Shown here one piece after another: positions 1 through 8,294 of a DNA stretch of 36,066 nt. The translations under genes were made by a program, and so were the position numbers. The notes beneath the pieces are model-generated. The model saw only the letters and a program-made list of their open reading frames with translations, was not told the DNA's origin and made no database searches. This DNA is from Halalkalibacter alkaliphilus (GTDB lineage: Bacteria; Bacillota; Bacilli; Bacillales; Bacillaceae_D), in NCBI RefSeq assembly GCF_023555415.1, contig NZ_JAKRYL010000034.1:1-36066 (forward strand), in the 5' to 3' direction. Every line of letters begins with the position of its first letter. Position 1 is the stretch's first letter.

Positions 1-138
1 GAGCTACTGTGGAACATTGTTGCCGACTTTAGATATTTTAATACAATATCTTTTTCATGTCAACTTTATTTTTTTACCGCCTCGTTCAGCGACTTCTATA
101 ATATATCACAGAGATAGATTGATTTGCAATACTCTATT

Positions 139-609
139 TTATATTTTTTTAAGTTTTCCTTTACACTTTCCACATACATATTTACGAACATCCAGTTTTC
201 TTTTCCTCTTATACACAAGGCTGCAGTTTTCACATTGATAACGATGAATGGCAATCGATGTTCTGACTGTCCCTGGTACTACTTCACAAAATCTTGGAGC
301 CCCCACTTTTTCCATCAGCCTTTTAAAATCTTGATCACGATGCTGGTAACCTCTCCCTTGTAAATGCAGATGGTAATGACACAATTCATGCTTAATAATA
401 CCAACAAGAGTCTCTTCCCCAAAATACAAAAGCTGTTTTGGGTTAATCTCAATGTTATGACTTCTCAGTAAATATCTTCCTCCTGTTGTCCTTAATCGAT
501 TATTAAACGACGCTCTATGCTTGAACGGCCACCCAAAGTTCTCTAAAGAAACATGCTCAACTAGTCTCTGCAGTTCTTTTTCTGTCATCACTTCTTGTCT
601 TTTCTTCAT
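139..609 (-). CDS. SprT-like zinc metalloprotease family protein (YdcK type)
   Basis: A 156-residue protein of the SprT/Spartan-like family. The HELCHYH sequence near residues 72-78 is the HExxH zinc-protease motif, and two C-terminal CxxC pairs (CENC and CGKC) form a zinc ribbon, ending in a very basic tail. Family members are cytosolic; the substrate of the Bacillus protein is not established. The start used has GGTGAAG just upstream. An internal ATG six codons later (MTEKELQ) would fit the usual N-terminus and cannot be excluded. It lies divergent to cmpA and downstream of tex, as in B. subtilis where ydcK sits near the sigma-B operon. The first 138 bases of the window before its stop are AT-rich and show no gene or tRNA to me. 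Confidence 0.88.
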   Translation of the reverse strand: MKKRQEVMTEKELQRLVEHVSLENFGWPFKHRASFNNRLRTTGGRYLLRSHNIEINPKQLLYFGEETLVGIIKHELCHYHLHLQGRGYQHRDQDFKRLMEKVGAPRFCEVVPGTVRTSIAIHRYQCENCSLVYKRKRKLDVRKYVCGKCKGKLKKI

Positions 610-694
610 AAATCTTCACCAATCCCTCAACTTTGACAAACCCTCCTTCATATAATAATCCAAACAGAGTAAGTTGTTAAGGAGTTGGTTGCTT

Positions 695-811
695 ATGCCA
701 GCATGGCTAAGACAACAATTACAGCGTGCGTACCTAGAAAAGGACCGTTACCAAATCAAAGTCCTAAACCAATGTTGGTTCTATTACAAAGAAAAAAAGA
801 CTGAGTTTTAA
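695..811 (+). CDS. cmpA: Cortex morphogenetic protein CmpA (38 aa)
   Basis: A 38-residue protein whose sequence (MPAWLRQQLQRAYLEKDRY at the start, then a NQCWFYYKEKK tail) matches B. subtilis CmpA nearly position for position. CmpA is a small sporulation protein made in the mother cell; with SpoIVA and the ClpXP adaptor pathway it restrains cortex assembly until the coat is properly built. The start has AAGGAG ten bases upstream. A CATATAAT sequence at 649-656 could be a mother-cell (sigma-E-like) or sigma-A -10, but I see no convincing -35. It is divergent from the SprT-like gene and convergent with tex, sharing a terminator. Confidence 0.93.
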   Translation: MPAWLRQQLQRAYLEKDRYQIKVLNQCWFYYKEKKTEF

Positions 812-826
812 TTAATATGCTGTATG

Positions 827-870
827 AAAAAAGGTGACAGATGGGTTACCCTTCATATGTCACCTTTTTT
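827..870. terminator. Bidirectional terminator between cmpA and tex
   Basis: A perfect 13-bp inverted repeat (AAAAAAGGTGACA with TGTCACCTTTTTT) encloses an 18-base loop. The A-run on one side and T-run on the other let it stop both cmpA (plus) and tex (minus). Confidence 0.85.
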
Positions 871-873
871 CTA

Positions 874-3057
874 TTATGATACGTGCTGTACTTCTGGTTG
901 CTTCATCGTTAATGAAACCCTTCCTTTTTGAACATCAACTTGTTCTACCCATACAGTAACAATTTCTCCTACTGCAACAACTTCTAATGGGTGTTTAATA
1001 AAACGATTAGTCATCTTTGAAATATGAACAAGTCCGTCCTGTTTCACTCCAATATCCACAAACGCACCAAAGTCTACTACATTGCGCACAGTCCCTTGAA
1101 GTTCCATTCCAGCTTGTAAGTCTTCCATCTTCAAGACATCTTGCTTCAATAACGGCTTCGCCACTTCATCACGAGGATCTCTTGATGGTCGGATCAAGCT
1201 ATCAACAATATCTTTTAACGTCGGCACCCCGACTTCAAGCTCCGAAGCTAACTTTTCTAAATCAATCGCTTGCAATTGCTCTTTAACCTTTTCCGTTCCA
1301 ATCTCATCTACTGTAGCCTGAATATATGCTAATAATTTTTCAGTTTCTTTGTAGCTTTCCGGGTGAATGGCAGTGGAATCTAACGGCTGATCACCATCTT
1401 GTACTCTTAAGAAACCGATCGCTTGTTCATACGTTTTCGCCCCAAGGCGTGGAATCTTTTTCAGTTGTTTTCGATTTGTAAAACGCCCTTCTTCGTCTCT
1501 GCGTTTTACAATGTTTGTTGCAACTGCTTTAGACAACCCTGCGACATACTGTAACAAGGAGACTGAGGCTGTATTTACATTTACACCTACTTGGTTAACA
1601 ACAGTCTCAACAACAAAAGTTAATGATTCATTTAATCGCTTTTGTGATACATCATGTTGATATTGACCAACACCTACTGATTTCGGGTCAATTTTCACTA
1701 GTTCAGCTAACGGATCTTGGAGCCTACGCGCAATCGACGCTGCACTCCTCTCTTCTACTTGGAGGTCTGGAAACTCTTCTCTCCCTAATTCAGAGGCCGA
1801 ATATACGCTCGCTCCAGCTTCATTTACAATGAGATAATAAACAGGCTTGGTCAGCTCTTTCATAACATCAGCTATAAACTGCTCTGTCTCACGAGAGGCT
1901 GTCCCATTTCCAATCGCAATCATTTCAACGTCATATTTTTCAATAAAACGTTTCACAACTTCAGTTGCCTTTGCTGTTTCACTGCGAGGCGGCGTTGGAT
2001 AAATAACAGAGATATCTAGAACTTTTCCGGTTGCATCAACAACCGCTAGTTTACAGCCTGTCCGGTAAGCAGGATCGACACCTAACACCGTTTTATCCTT
2101 CATCGGCGGCTGCAGTAATAAATGGCGCAAGTTTTCTGCAAAAATATGAATCGCCTGCTCCTCTGCTTTTTCCGTTAACTCATTACGGATATCTCGTTCA
2201 ATCGACGGCTCAATTAAACGTTTATAGCCATCCTCAATCGCTTCCCCTACAACTATAGCCGTAGGCGAATTAGGGTGTCGAACCAATTTACGCTTCGTTT
2301 CATTTATAATTCGATCAACAGGGAAGACCAGCGACACACGAAGGATCCCTTCCTTTTCCCCTCTATTCATCGCTAGAATGCGGTGAGGAACAATCGACTT
2401 AATAGCTTCTTCATATTCGTAATACATTTCAAATACTTGTTTTTCATCCGCCTCTTTATCCTTCAAGGTCGTTTTCATTTTCCCATCTTTAAAACCCATT
2501 AACCGAATCGCTTTACGTATTTCAGCATCATCAGATACCGACTCAGCTATAATATCTTTAGCCCCTGAAATAACATCATCAACAGAAGTTAATTCATGTT
2601 CCTCCGATAAGTACTTAGTCGCTTCTTCTTCTACTGAACCGGTTTTTGGAAATGATTGCAGCCAGAGAGCAAACGGCTCAAGCCCCTTTTCCTTCGCAAC
2701 CGTCGCTCTTGTTCTCCGTTTTTGTTTAAAAGGACGATATAAATCTTCTACCTCTTGCAATTTTTTTGCCGCTTGAATTTTTACACGTAACTCATCTGTC
2801 AATTTACCTTGTTCATCAATTAACCGGATCACTTCACCTTGGCGGTTTGCTAATTGGTTAGCATACTCCCACTTTTCTACAATTGTACGAATTTGAACTT
2901 CATCTAACCCTCCAGTCATTTCCTTTCGATAGCGCGCTATAAAAGGGACTGTATTCCCTTCTTCAACCAACTTAATTAATTGTTCTATGTATGATGATTT
3001 TACATTTAGTTCTTTAGCTATTATTTGAATCGTTTCATTTTGCTTTGTCTCATTCAT
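874..3057 (-). CDS. tex: Tex family RNA-binding transcription accessory protein
   Basis: A full-length 727-residue Tex protein (YdcI in B. subtilis). Visible parts, in order: the helical N-terminal domain (about 1-200), a YqgF-like RNase H fold around the VLGVDPAYRTG sequence (about 320-450), helix-hairpin-helix segments near VGVNVNTAS and KKIPRLGAKTYEQAIGFL (about 490-560), and a C-terminal S1 domain with GTVRNVVDFGAFVDIG and DGLVHIS (about 645-715). Tex binds nucleic acid through S1 and is thought to act with RNA polymerase or ribosomes; its exact role in bacilli is not settled. The start is preceded by GATGAGGTG with a five-base gap. It follows rsbX, but a terminator hairpin lies between them. 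Confidence 0.96.
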   Translation of the reverse strand: MNETKQNETIQIIAKELNVKSSYIEQLIKLVEEGNTVPFIARYRKEMTGGLDEVQIRTIVEKWEYANQLANRQGEVIRLIDEQGKLTDELRVKIQAAKKLQEVEDLYRPFKQKRRTRATVAKEKGLEPFALWLQSFPKTGSVEEEATKYLSEEHELTSVDDVISGAKDIIAESVSDDAEIRKAIRLMGFKDGKMKTTLKDKEADEKQVFEMYYEYEEAIKSIVPHRILAMNRGEKEGILRVSLVFPVDRIINETKRKLVRHPNSPTAIVVGEAIEDGYKRLIEPSIERDIRNELTEKAEEQAIHIFAENLRHLLLQPPMKDKTVLGVDPAYRTGCKLAVVDATGKVLDISVIYPTPPRSETAKATEVVKRFIEKYDVEMIAIGNGTASRETEQFIADVMKELTKPVYYLIVNEAGASVYSASELGREEFPDLQVEERSAASIARRLQDPLAELVKIDPKSVGVGQYQHDVSQKRLNESLTFVVETVVNQVGVNVNTASVSLLQYVAGLSKAVATNIVKRRDEEGRFTNRKQLKKIPRLGAKTYEQAIGFLRVQDGDQPLDSTAIHPESYKETEKLLAYIQATVDEIGTEKVKEQLQAIDLEKLASELEVGVPTLKDIVDSLIRPSRDPRDEVAKPLLKQDVLKMEDLQAGMELQGTVRNVVDFGAFVDIGVKQDGLVHISKMTNRFIKHPLEVVAVGEIVTVWVEQVDVQKGRVSLTMKQPEVQHVS

Positions 3058-3173
3058 TCAAACACCTCATCAAATAGAATATGTTAATTTATGATAGCAT
3101 AAGTTTGTTCCATCCTTCTAGGAACATACCTAAAACCACTTTAATGATATTAACTAAATATAATTACATACAA

Positions 3174-3258
3174 AAAGAGAGATCCGCAACCAACCATACC
3201 ACTCTGCTTTCAAACAAGCACCTACATAGCAGGAGGAATTAGCCTTGAATCTCTCTTT
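3174..3258 (-). terminator. Probable rsbX terminator with a large capped loop
   Basis: A 10-bp stem (AAAGAGAGAT with ATCTCTCTTT) is followed on the minus strand by a T-run, as in an intrinsic terminator. The rsbX stop codon sits in the ascending stem. The enclosed segment is about 65 bases, far longer than a normal loop, and contains a smaller hairpin (TGCTT with AAGCA) and the sequence GAGTGGTA. Confidence 0.55.
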
Positions 3259-3856
3259 AATGAAGTTTTCCTACAAGCAACGTTACATCGTCTGAAGCAA
3301 AACAATCATTTGAGACGAATGTATCTGAGATCGCTTTAGGAGACGTGAGTTTCATTAACTTTTCTTTCATCGGCCTTTTTTTTACGCCATCAGAATATAG
3401 CAAAAAGATACTATCTTTCATGTAAAGGAAGCTGCTCTCATCTAATGGTCGCTTCTTACCAGACAGGTACCCTCTAGCTGGGATAGGCTGAATTGTTCTT
3501 CCATCAGGCAAATACATAATAAAACCAACATTCCCAAAGTTACAGTAACGAACCTCTTTCCTCTTATAGTCAACTTTAATAACAGTCAAGACTGCCCCTC
3601 GTTGGTTACTCAGTGAATCGTTACACAACTCCACTATCTGTTCAACAGACTTGTGATGATGAGCCTCGACTACTCCCAAAGCCGTTGTAGCGGATTGGAG
3701 AGCCCCTTCTCCACTACCTAAACCATCAATAACCGCACATACAGCATAATCTGACCGGTGAATGACTGTATGCGCATCACCACTGCAAGCATTCCCCTGC
3801 TTCGCTTGTTCAAATACAGCCACTTCAAGCTTGTCATCTTGGTAGATCGTCACCAT
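3257..3856 (-). CDS. rsbX: RsbX, PP2C-type phosphatase feeding back on the stressosome
   Basis: A 199-residue PP2C-fold phosphatase. The YAVCAVIDGLGSGEGA stretch near residues 37-52 carries the metal-binding Asp-Gly, and SIFLLYSDGVKKRP and CFASDDVTLLV carry the later Asp residues. In B. subtilis RsbX dephosphorylates RsbS and RsbR and so resets the stressosome after RsbT has been released. It is the last gene of the operon. Its ATG overlaps the sigB stop as TAATG, which implies translational coupling, and its level should rise with sigma-B activity as a negative loop. Confidence 0.95.
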   Translation of the reverse strand: MVTIYQDDKLEVAVFEQAKQGNACSGDAHTVIHRSDYAVCAVIDGLGSGEGALQSATTALGVVEAHHHKSVEQIVELCNDSLSNQRGAVLTVIKVDYKRKEVRYCNFGNVGFIMYLPDGRTIQPIPARGYLSGKKRPLDESSFLYMKDSIFLLYSDGVKKRPMKEKLMKLTSPKAISDTFVSNDCFASDDVTLLVGKLH

Positions 3857-4641
3857 TATAAAATCTCCGAAGGTTCAATTTTAATTGACTCACGTAATTT
3901 CTCGAGCGCTCTTCGTTGCAAACGTGACACATGCATTTGAGACATCCCTAGCTTCTCTCCTGTTTCCTTCTGACTATAATTTTCAAAATACGTACAGATC
4001 AAGATTTGCTTCTCCCGCTCCTCCAAGACACTAAACGCCTTCTCTATTACTAATTTTTGATCGGCTTCGTCATAGCCAGAATCAACATTTCCAACCAAAT
4101 CTAATAACGTAACCTCGCCGCCCTCTTGATCAGCTTCAAGGGAACGATCAACTGATAACGCTTTATAACTTTTTCCCATTTCCATCGTTTCGAGAATTTC
4201 TTCTTCTGTAACACCTAAGTAATCAGCTAATTCTTGAACTAAAGGCGACCTTTGTAACTCAGCCGTAAGTGCCTCAACCGCACTCTTTATTTTTGGGCCT
4301 AACTCTTTAATCCTCCTAGGGACATGGACACTCCACGTTTTATCTCGTATAAAACGCTTTATTTCTCCTACGATCGTCGGCACAGCAAAAGACTCAAAGC
4401 TTTTACCCACTTGCGGATCGTATCTTTTTAATGCGGCTAGTAACCCAACCATCCCCACTTGAAACATGTCTTCCTCGTATTCTCGTCCTTTAGAAAACTT
4501 ACGTGACAACGAACGAACAAGAGCTTCGTAATGTCGCACGAGCTTTAACTGAGATTCCTCGTCACCATGATGCTGATAGTGTTCGATCCACTCATAGACC
4601 CGTTCATTGTTCTGGTTGTGTCTGTTGGATTCCACCGACAT
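3856..4641 (-). CDS. sigB: General stress sigma factor SigB
   Basis: A 261-residue sigma-70 family factor of the SigB/SigF/SigG group. Region 2 includes QVGMVGLLAALKRYDP and KRFIRDKTWSVHVPRRIKELGP; region 4 includes SQKETGEKLGMSQMHVSRLQRRALEKLRE, the helix-turn-helix contacting the -35 element. The chosen ATG has GAGGTGG six bases upstream and gives the expected length; an upstream in-frame ATG (4662) lacks such a site and would add seven unusual residues. The gene overlaps rsbW by 38 bases. SigB is held by RsbW and released when dephosphorylated RsbV captures RsbW. Confidence 0.96.
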   Translation of the reverse strand: MSVESNRHNQNNERVYEWIEHYQHHGDEESQLKLVRHYEALVRSLSRKFSKGREYEEDMFQVGMVGLLAALKRYDPQVGKSFESFAVPTIVGEIKRFIRDKTWSVHVPRRIKELGPKIKSAVEALTAELQRSPLVQELADYLGVTEEEILETMEMGKSYKALSVDRSLEADQEGGEVTLLDLVGNVDSGYDEADQKLVIEKAFSVLEEREKQILICTYFENYSQKETGEKLGMSQMHVSRLQRRALEKLRESIKIEPSEIL

Positions 4642-5089
4642 CCTGTTCCACCTCATCCCCATGAAGGAACTTCGTCATAACAAGCACTATACCTGACTCA
4701 TCATTGATTTCTATTTTGTCCATCAGCGTACTAATTAGGAATAATCCTAGTCCACCTTCTTTTAAATCTCCTACTGGTCGACTAGCATCTACTGGACCTA
4801 AGTGATCTTTTGCTTTTGCTACATCAAAGCTTTGCCCACTATCTGCAACAATAATTTCCATCCGATTCTCATACAACAAAAAAGAGACATTCATCATTCC
4901 ACTTTCTTCATATGCATGGTTGACGACGTTGGTACATGCTTCCGCAACCGCAATCTTCATATCTTCTATATCGTCATAGGTGAATCCAGCTCGATTGGCA
5001 ATTCCAGAAACAGTCAAACGGATTACTCCTACATATTCCGGCTTGGCAGGTACGCTCATAAGGATGTGGTCTGCCTCATGTTGATTCAT
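4604..5089 (-). CDS. rsbW: RsbW, anti-sigma-B factor and serine kinase
   Basis: A 161-residue GHKL-fold kinase. Visible ATP-binding boxes are the N-box AVAEACTNVVNHAY (about 48-61), MEIIVADSGQSFD (G1) and EGGLGLFLISTLMD (G2). RsbW binds SigB and phosphorylates the antagonist RsbV on serine, so partner choice depends on the ATP/ADP ratio and the RsbV phosphorylation state. Start and stop overlap neighbours (4 bases with rsbV as ATGA, 38 with sigB), the tight coupling typical of this operon that keeps RsbV, RsbW and SigB in proportion. Confidence 0.96.
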   Translation of the reverse strand: MNQHEADHILMSVPAKPEYVGVIRLTVSGIANRAGFTYDDIEDMKIAVAEACTNVVNHAYEESGMMNVSFLLYENRMEIIVADSGQSFDVAKAKDHLGPVDASRPVGDLKEGGLGLFLISTLMDKIEINDESGIVLVMTKFLHGDEVEQDVGGIQQTQPEQ

Positions 5090-5409
5090 TTTGAACCCTC
5101 CCCTTCTTCAATTGCCATCACTTCATCCAATCCCGTAATCGTAAACAGCCTTTGGACTCTTTGAGACATTCCTACAAGAGTAAGGCGAGAGTTATTAGCA
5201 TCTGTAGCTTTTAACGCTCCTATAAAAACCCCTAAGCCTGTACTATCAATATATTGTACGTCCGAAAGGTCAACTTTCACATTGTTACCTTTTTCTGCTA
5301 GCGGAATTAGTTCTTCACGCAGTTTCGGTGCTGTATACGCATCAATTTCACCTGCTACATAAAGTACAACAACGTCTGCTTTATTTTCACAACGTATAGA
5401 TAAATTCAT
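5086..5409 (-). CDS. rsbV: RsbV, anti-anti-sigma factor
   Basis: A 107-residue STAS-domain protein. The phosphorylated serine is Ser56 in VQYIDSTGLGVFIG, the same number as in B. subtilis RsbV. When RsbU or RsbP removes the phosphate, RsbV binds RsbW and frees SigB. It has a GGAAGGGG ribosome site and is the first gene behind the sigma-B promoter at 5446-5471, so rsbV-rsbW-sigB-rsbX are amplified once SigB is active. Confidence 0.96.
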   Translation of the reverse strand: MNLSIRCENKADVVVLYVAGEIDAYTAPKLREELIPLAEKGNNVKVDLSDVQYIDSTGLGVFIGALKATDANNSRLTLVGMSQRVQRLFTITGLDEVMAIEEGEGSK

Positions 5410-5445
5410 AACGATATCCCCTTCCTAACTGCTGCTAAAGAGTAT

Positions 5446-5471
5446 ATACCACATTTTTATAGACCTTAAAC
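5446..5471 (-). promoter_or_regulatory. Sigma-B promoter of rsbVW-sigB-rsbX
   Basis: On the minus strand the sequence reads GTTTAA, 14 bases, TGGTAT, against the sigma-B consensus GTTTAA-N12-14-GGGTAT: one mismatch. Its place just before rsbV is that of the autoregulatory promoter in B. subtilis. The TAA of the -35 element is the stop codon of rsbU. Confidence 0.88.
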
Positions 5472-6479
5472 TTCTCTTCGAATAATCATTAACGTAAAAT
5501 CATCTTTTAATTGAAAATCTTGTAATTTTGCTAATTCATAATAAACACTCTCCACCACTTCTTGTGCGGACAAATGCATGTAGTTCCGAATTAACCCAAT
5601 GATTTCTTCACGATCAACAAAGCGATCGCCAATTCGACTCTCAGTCACACCATCAGATAAGAAAACGATGAAATCACCGATTTCAATCTTCCTACTATAT
5701 TCTCTAAATTTCGCATCCCGCGACACACCAAGAGCTATACCTTTTGCAAAAAGCTCTTCGAATTGGTCGTGCTTTGCAAAGTAAAAGAATCCAGGTTCAT
5801 GACCCGCTCCCGAGTAATGGAATTCATGTGTACGAGAATCATAAGATCCATACATCATTGTAATAAACATATTGTCATCTATATTTTGTTCAACAACACG
5901 ATTTAAATTTTCTAGAAGCGCTGCAGGTTGCAAGCGTTGTTCAGGTAAGCTGTCCATGGCATACTTAATCATCGACATACAAAGCGCAGCCGGCACTCCC
6001 TTTCCGATGATATCAGCGATTGCAACACCTACACTTTGATTATCGCCCATAATATAGTGATAATAATCGCCACTCATCTTAGCAGCCGGGACACTAATTA
6101 CACCAATATCAAGAGAACCTATACTTGGTATCTCCTTCGGCAGCAGTGTTTGCTGCATATTAGCCGCTACCTCAATTTCAGATTCCAATTCTAGCTGGCG
6201 ATCACGCAGGCTTTGATGTTCACGATAAGCCATACCATACCCCATCATGACTTCAAGCAACAAATCTAAGGAATCAAGAACTTCCTCAGCTATCGTCGGG
6301 AACAATTCCTCTAACACTTCACGGTGAACACTAATTAACTCTTCCGGAGAAACCTGATGCTCAAGAAGTACTTTGCTAAATTGTTGAGCTTCGTACAATC
6401 CATGCTCACTTTTTTGATGTAAGAACATTTTCAATATATGTTTATACGTTTCCTCTAAATTCTGAACAGTCTCTTTCAC
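5466..6479 (-). CDS. rsbU: RsbU, PP2C phosphatase that activates sigma-B
   Basis: A 337-residue protein with the N-terminal RsbT-binding helical domain (about 1-85, including LLEVMMGYGMAYREHQ), a coiled linker (LESEIEVAANMQQTLLP) and a C-terminal PP2C/SpoIIE phosphatase domain (about 125-337). Metal-binding aspartates are visible in MSGDYYHY, VAIADIIGKGVPAALCMSM, FLSDGVTES and LKDDFTLMII. RsbT released from stressosomes binds the N-domain, and RsbU then dephosphorylates RsbV. The start is GTG behind a G-rich ribosome site (AAGGGGGGGG). It ends in the sigma-B promoter of rsbV. Confidence 0.96.
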   Translation of the reverse strand: MKETVQNLEETYKHILKMFLHQKSEHGLYEAQQFSKVLLEHQVSPEELISVHREVLEELFPTIAEEVLDSLDLLLEVMMGYGMAYREHQSLRDRQLELESEIEVAANMQQTLLPKEIPSIGSLDIGVISVPAAKMSGDYYHYIMGDNQSVGVAIADIIGKGVPAALCMSMIKYAMDSLPEQRLQPAALLENLNRVVEQNIDDNMFITMMYGSYDSRTHEFHYSGAGHEPGFFYFAKHDQFEELFAKGIALGVSRDAKFREYSRKIEIGDFIVFLSDGVTESRIGDRFVDREEIIGLIRNYMHLSAQEVVESVYYELAKLQDFQLKDDFTLMIIRREV

Positions 6480-6533
6480 AAAAGCCCCCCCCTTTTTTAC
6501 AGCATTAGAAAAAGGTCAGTCCAACAAATAACC

Positions 6534-6947
6534 TTACCTTAACCACTTCGTAGCTTTAATAACCGTACCTTCCCCAGCTTCAGAATCAATAGTAAATTCA
6601 TCCATCAACCTCTTTACTCCAGGCAAGCCCGCCCCCATCCCACCAGAAGTCGTAAAGCCATCAACCATCACTTGTCTAATATCAGGAATCCCCGGCCCTT
6701 GATCTTGAGCAATAATTCTAAGCCCTTTTTTGACACCGATTTTTGATGGCTTTTCCACAACTTCCAAACAGATTTCACCACGTTTAGCATAAAGGTAGAT
6801 ATTACGGGAGAGCTCTGAAATAGCTGTCGTGATTCGGGCCTGATCTACACTTCCGAAACCAATCTCTTTTGATAAGGACCGACCCGCTTGCCTAGCCGCA
6901 ACAATCCCCCACTCATTTTTTACTTCAACACAGGATTGGGTTTTCAT
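6534..6947 (-). CDS. rsbT: RsbT, stressosome kinase and RsbU activator
   Basis: A 137-residue GHKL kinase. The N-box is ITTAISELSRNIYLYA, and the nucleotide-binding glycines are in AQDQGPGIPDI and GGMGAGLPGVKRLMDEF. RsbT phosphorylates RsbS and RsbR, leaves the stressosome and switches on RsbU. The ATG used starts MKTQSC, like MNDQSC in B. subtilis, and has GGAGGGG five bases upstream; a GTG six bases earlier would overlap the rsbS stop and the ribosome site. The gap to rsbS is two bases. Confidence 0.95.
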   Translation of the reverse strand: MKTQSCVEVKNEWGIVAARQAGRSLSKEIGFGSVDQARITTAISELSRNIYLYAKRGEICLEVVEKPSKIGVKKGLRIIAQDQGPGIPDIRQVMVDGFTTSGGMGAGLPGVKRLMDEFTIDSEAGEGTVIKATKWLR

Positions 6948-6949
6948 CC

Positions 6950-7306
6950 TCACCCCTCCAATTCTTGCTGCAACTTCGTTAACCCTTGTTCTAAATCTAG
7001 TGCAGTTTGAACATCATCAAGTTTTATACCCATGTCGATAAGCGTAATTGCTACAGCAGGCTGTATTCCTGTTAACACAACTTTCGCTCCCATCAAACTA
7101 GACATATCTACTACATCTCCAAGTACTTTTGCAATAAACGAATCAATCATGTCAACTGAAGTTAAGTCAATCACAACTCCAAGAGACCCTTCAGTATGGA
7201 TTTTATTAAGAAGGTCTTCTTGAAATTGCAGTGCCGTCTGATCATCAAGCTCTACTTGGATACTTATTAATAAATATTGATGTAGCTTTAAAATAGGAAT
7301 TCTCAT
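6950..7306 (-). CDS. rsbS: RsbS, stressosome scaffold STAS protein
   Basis: A 118-residue single STAS domain. The phosphorylation site lies in [15 protein letters not shown], where Ser56 corresponds to Ser59 of B. subtilis RsbS. RsbS and RsbR form the megadalton stressosome that holds RsbT; phosphorylation of RsbS by RsbT releases RsbT. It sits 15 bases behind rsbR and two bases before rsbT in one transcription unit. Confidence 0.95.
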   Translation of the reverse strand: MRIPILKLHQYLLISIQVELDDQTALQFQEDLLNKIHTEGSLGVVIDLTSVDMIDSFIAKVLGDVVDMSSLMGAKVVLTGIQPAVAITLIDMGIKLDDVQTALDLEQGLTKLQQELEG

Positions 7307-7321
7307 CGTATTCCCTCCAAC

Positions 7322-8140
7322 TTACAAATCAATCAATTTTTTGTTTGTTAATTCTAATGCTGTCTCAATTCCTTTTTTCAACGTACTCTTCGTTGGGAAT
7401 TTACTTAAGTCGATCCCTAGATTGACAATTGTCTGAGCAATTTCTGGCCTAATCCCAACTAAAATACAAGTTGCCCCAACTAACCTCACAGCTTCAGATG
7501 CTTGTATAATATGGTGCGCAACCATTGTATCAACAACTGGAACACCCGTTATATCAATTAAGACTACTTGACTACGGTGTTCAATAACCCCTTCTAACAA
7601 GTTCTCCATAATAAGCTTTGCCCTCGCCGTGTCAATTGTTCCTATAAGTGGCATAACAGTTACATCTTCCATTACCGGAATTAAAGGTGCAGACAGCTCA
7701 AGCAAAGAAAGCTTCTGCATTTCAATAATATCTTCCCAATTCCCTGTGTAGTCATGGACGAGTTGATTAACGATCCCGTCAATCCATTCTTCAAGATCAC
7801 TGAACGTTGACAACAGCGCTTGTACATCTGATTCAAGTTCAGAAAGAAAAGCTAAAAGAACTCGCCGGAACGCTTGGAGTCCTTGTGTGAAATAAGAAAG
7901 CGGCCAACCAGCCTGAATATACTTTTCTGCGAATGAACTAAGCTGTCCCTTCGCCTCCTCTTGCTCTGCTGTAACCTGACTTATAATAAAATGCATAAAT
8001 TCTTGATTCATATTTTCATAGACATCATCAGAAATTGAAGTTAAGTAATTTTTTGTTCTAACAAGTTCCAATTCTTTTTTCCATTGCTCTAACACTGCAT
8101 CTCTTTGATTATTAAGCAAAGAAATAATATATGGTTGCAT
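7322..8140 (-). CDS. rsbR: RsbR, stressosome co-antagonist (RsbRA type)
   Basis: A 272-residue protein with a variable N-terminal non-heme-globin-like sensor domain (about 1-130) and a C-terminal STAS domain (about 145-265). Thr171 (GTIDTARA) and Thr205 (PVVDTMVAHH) fall on the same residue numbers as the two phosphorylated threonines of B. subtilis RsbRA, so both switch sites are kept. The ATG at 8140 has AGGAGG upstream and gives the normal length; a longer frame reaching 8305 would run through a terminator into ndoA and was rejected. It is the first gene of the sigma-B operon and has its own sigma-A promoter. Confidence 0.95.
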   Translation of the reverse strand: MQPYIISLLNNQRDAVLEQWKKELELVRTKNYLTSISDDVYENMNQEFMHFIISQVTAEQEEAKGQLSSFAEKYIQAGWPLSYFTQGLQAFRRVLLAFLSELESDVQALLSTFSDLEEWIDGIVNQLVHDYTGNWEDIIEMQKLSLLELSAPLIPVMEDVTVMPLIGTIDTARAKLIMENLLEGVIEHRSQVVLIDITGVPVVDTMVAHHIIQASEAVRLVGATCILVGIRPEIAQTIVNLGIDLSKFPTKSTLKKGIETALELTNKKLIDL

Positions 8141-8171
8141 TTCGAAGCCTCCTGTAACATCCTTAACCTTT

Positions 8172-8200
8172 ATTATTCCACGAGAAAAAACGAGTTGCAA
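8172..8200 (-). promoter_or_regulatory. Sigma-A promoter of the rsbR-rsbX operon
   Basis: The minus strand reads TTGCAA, 17 bases, AATAAT, about 30 bases before the rsbR ribosome site and after the ndoA terminator. This is where the housekeeping promoter supplying basal Rsb proteins is expected. Confidence 0.75.
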
Positions 8201-8261
8201 AGATAATTGTCTAGAAATAATTACATATTTGTTCATATTTCGTTTAACTAAAGCAAAGAAC

Positions 8262-8286
8262 AAAAAAACCTCGTACGAATACGAGG
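8262..8286 (-). terminator. Intrinsic terminator of ndoAI-ndoA
   Basis: A 7-bp stem (CCTCGTA with TACGAGG) has a four-base loop and is followed on the minus strand by seven T residues, eight bases after the ndoA stop. It separates the toxin module from the sigma-B operon. Confidence 0.88.
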
Positions 8287-8294
8287 CTTCCCTT

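Noticed and set aside
1-138. tRNA gene or partial gene at the left edge
   Set aside because: No tRNA-like T-loop (GGTTCGAATCC) or acceptor pairing; the sequence is AT-rich without coding signs.
3174-3258. A functional T-box riboswitch upstream of tex
   Set aside because: Only GAGTGGTA and a terminator are present. The specifier stem cannot fit between the rsbX stop and the terminator, and tex is not an amino-acid gene.
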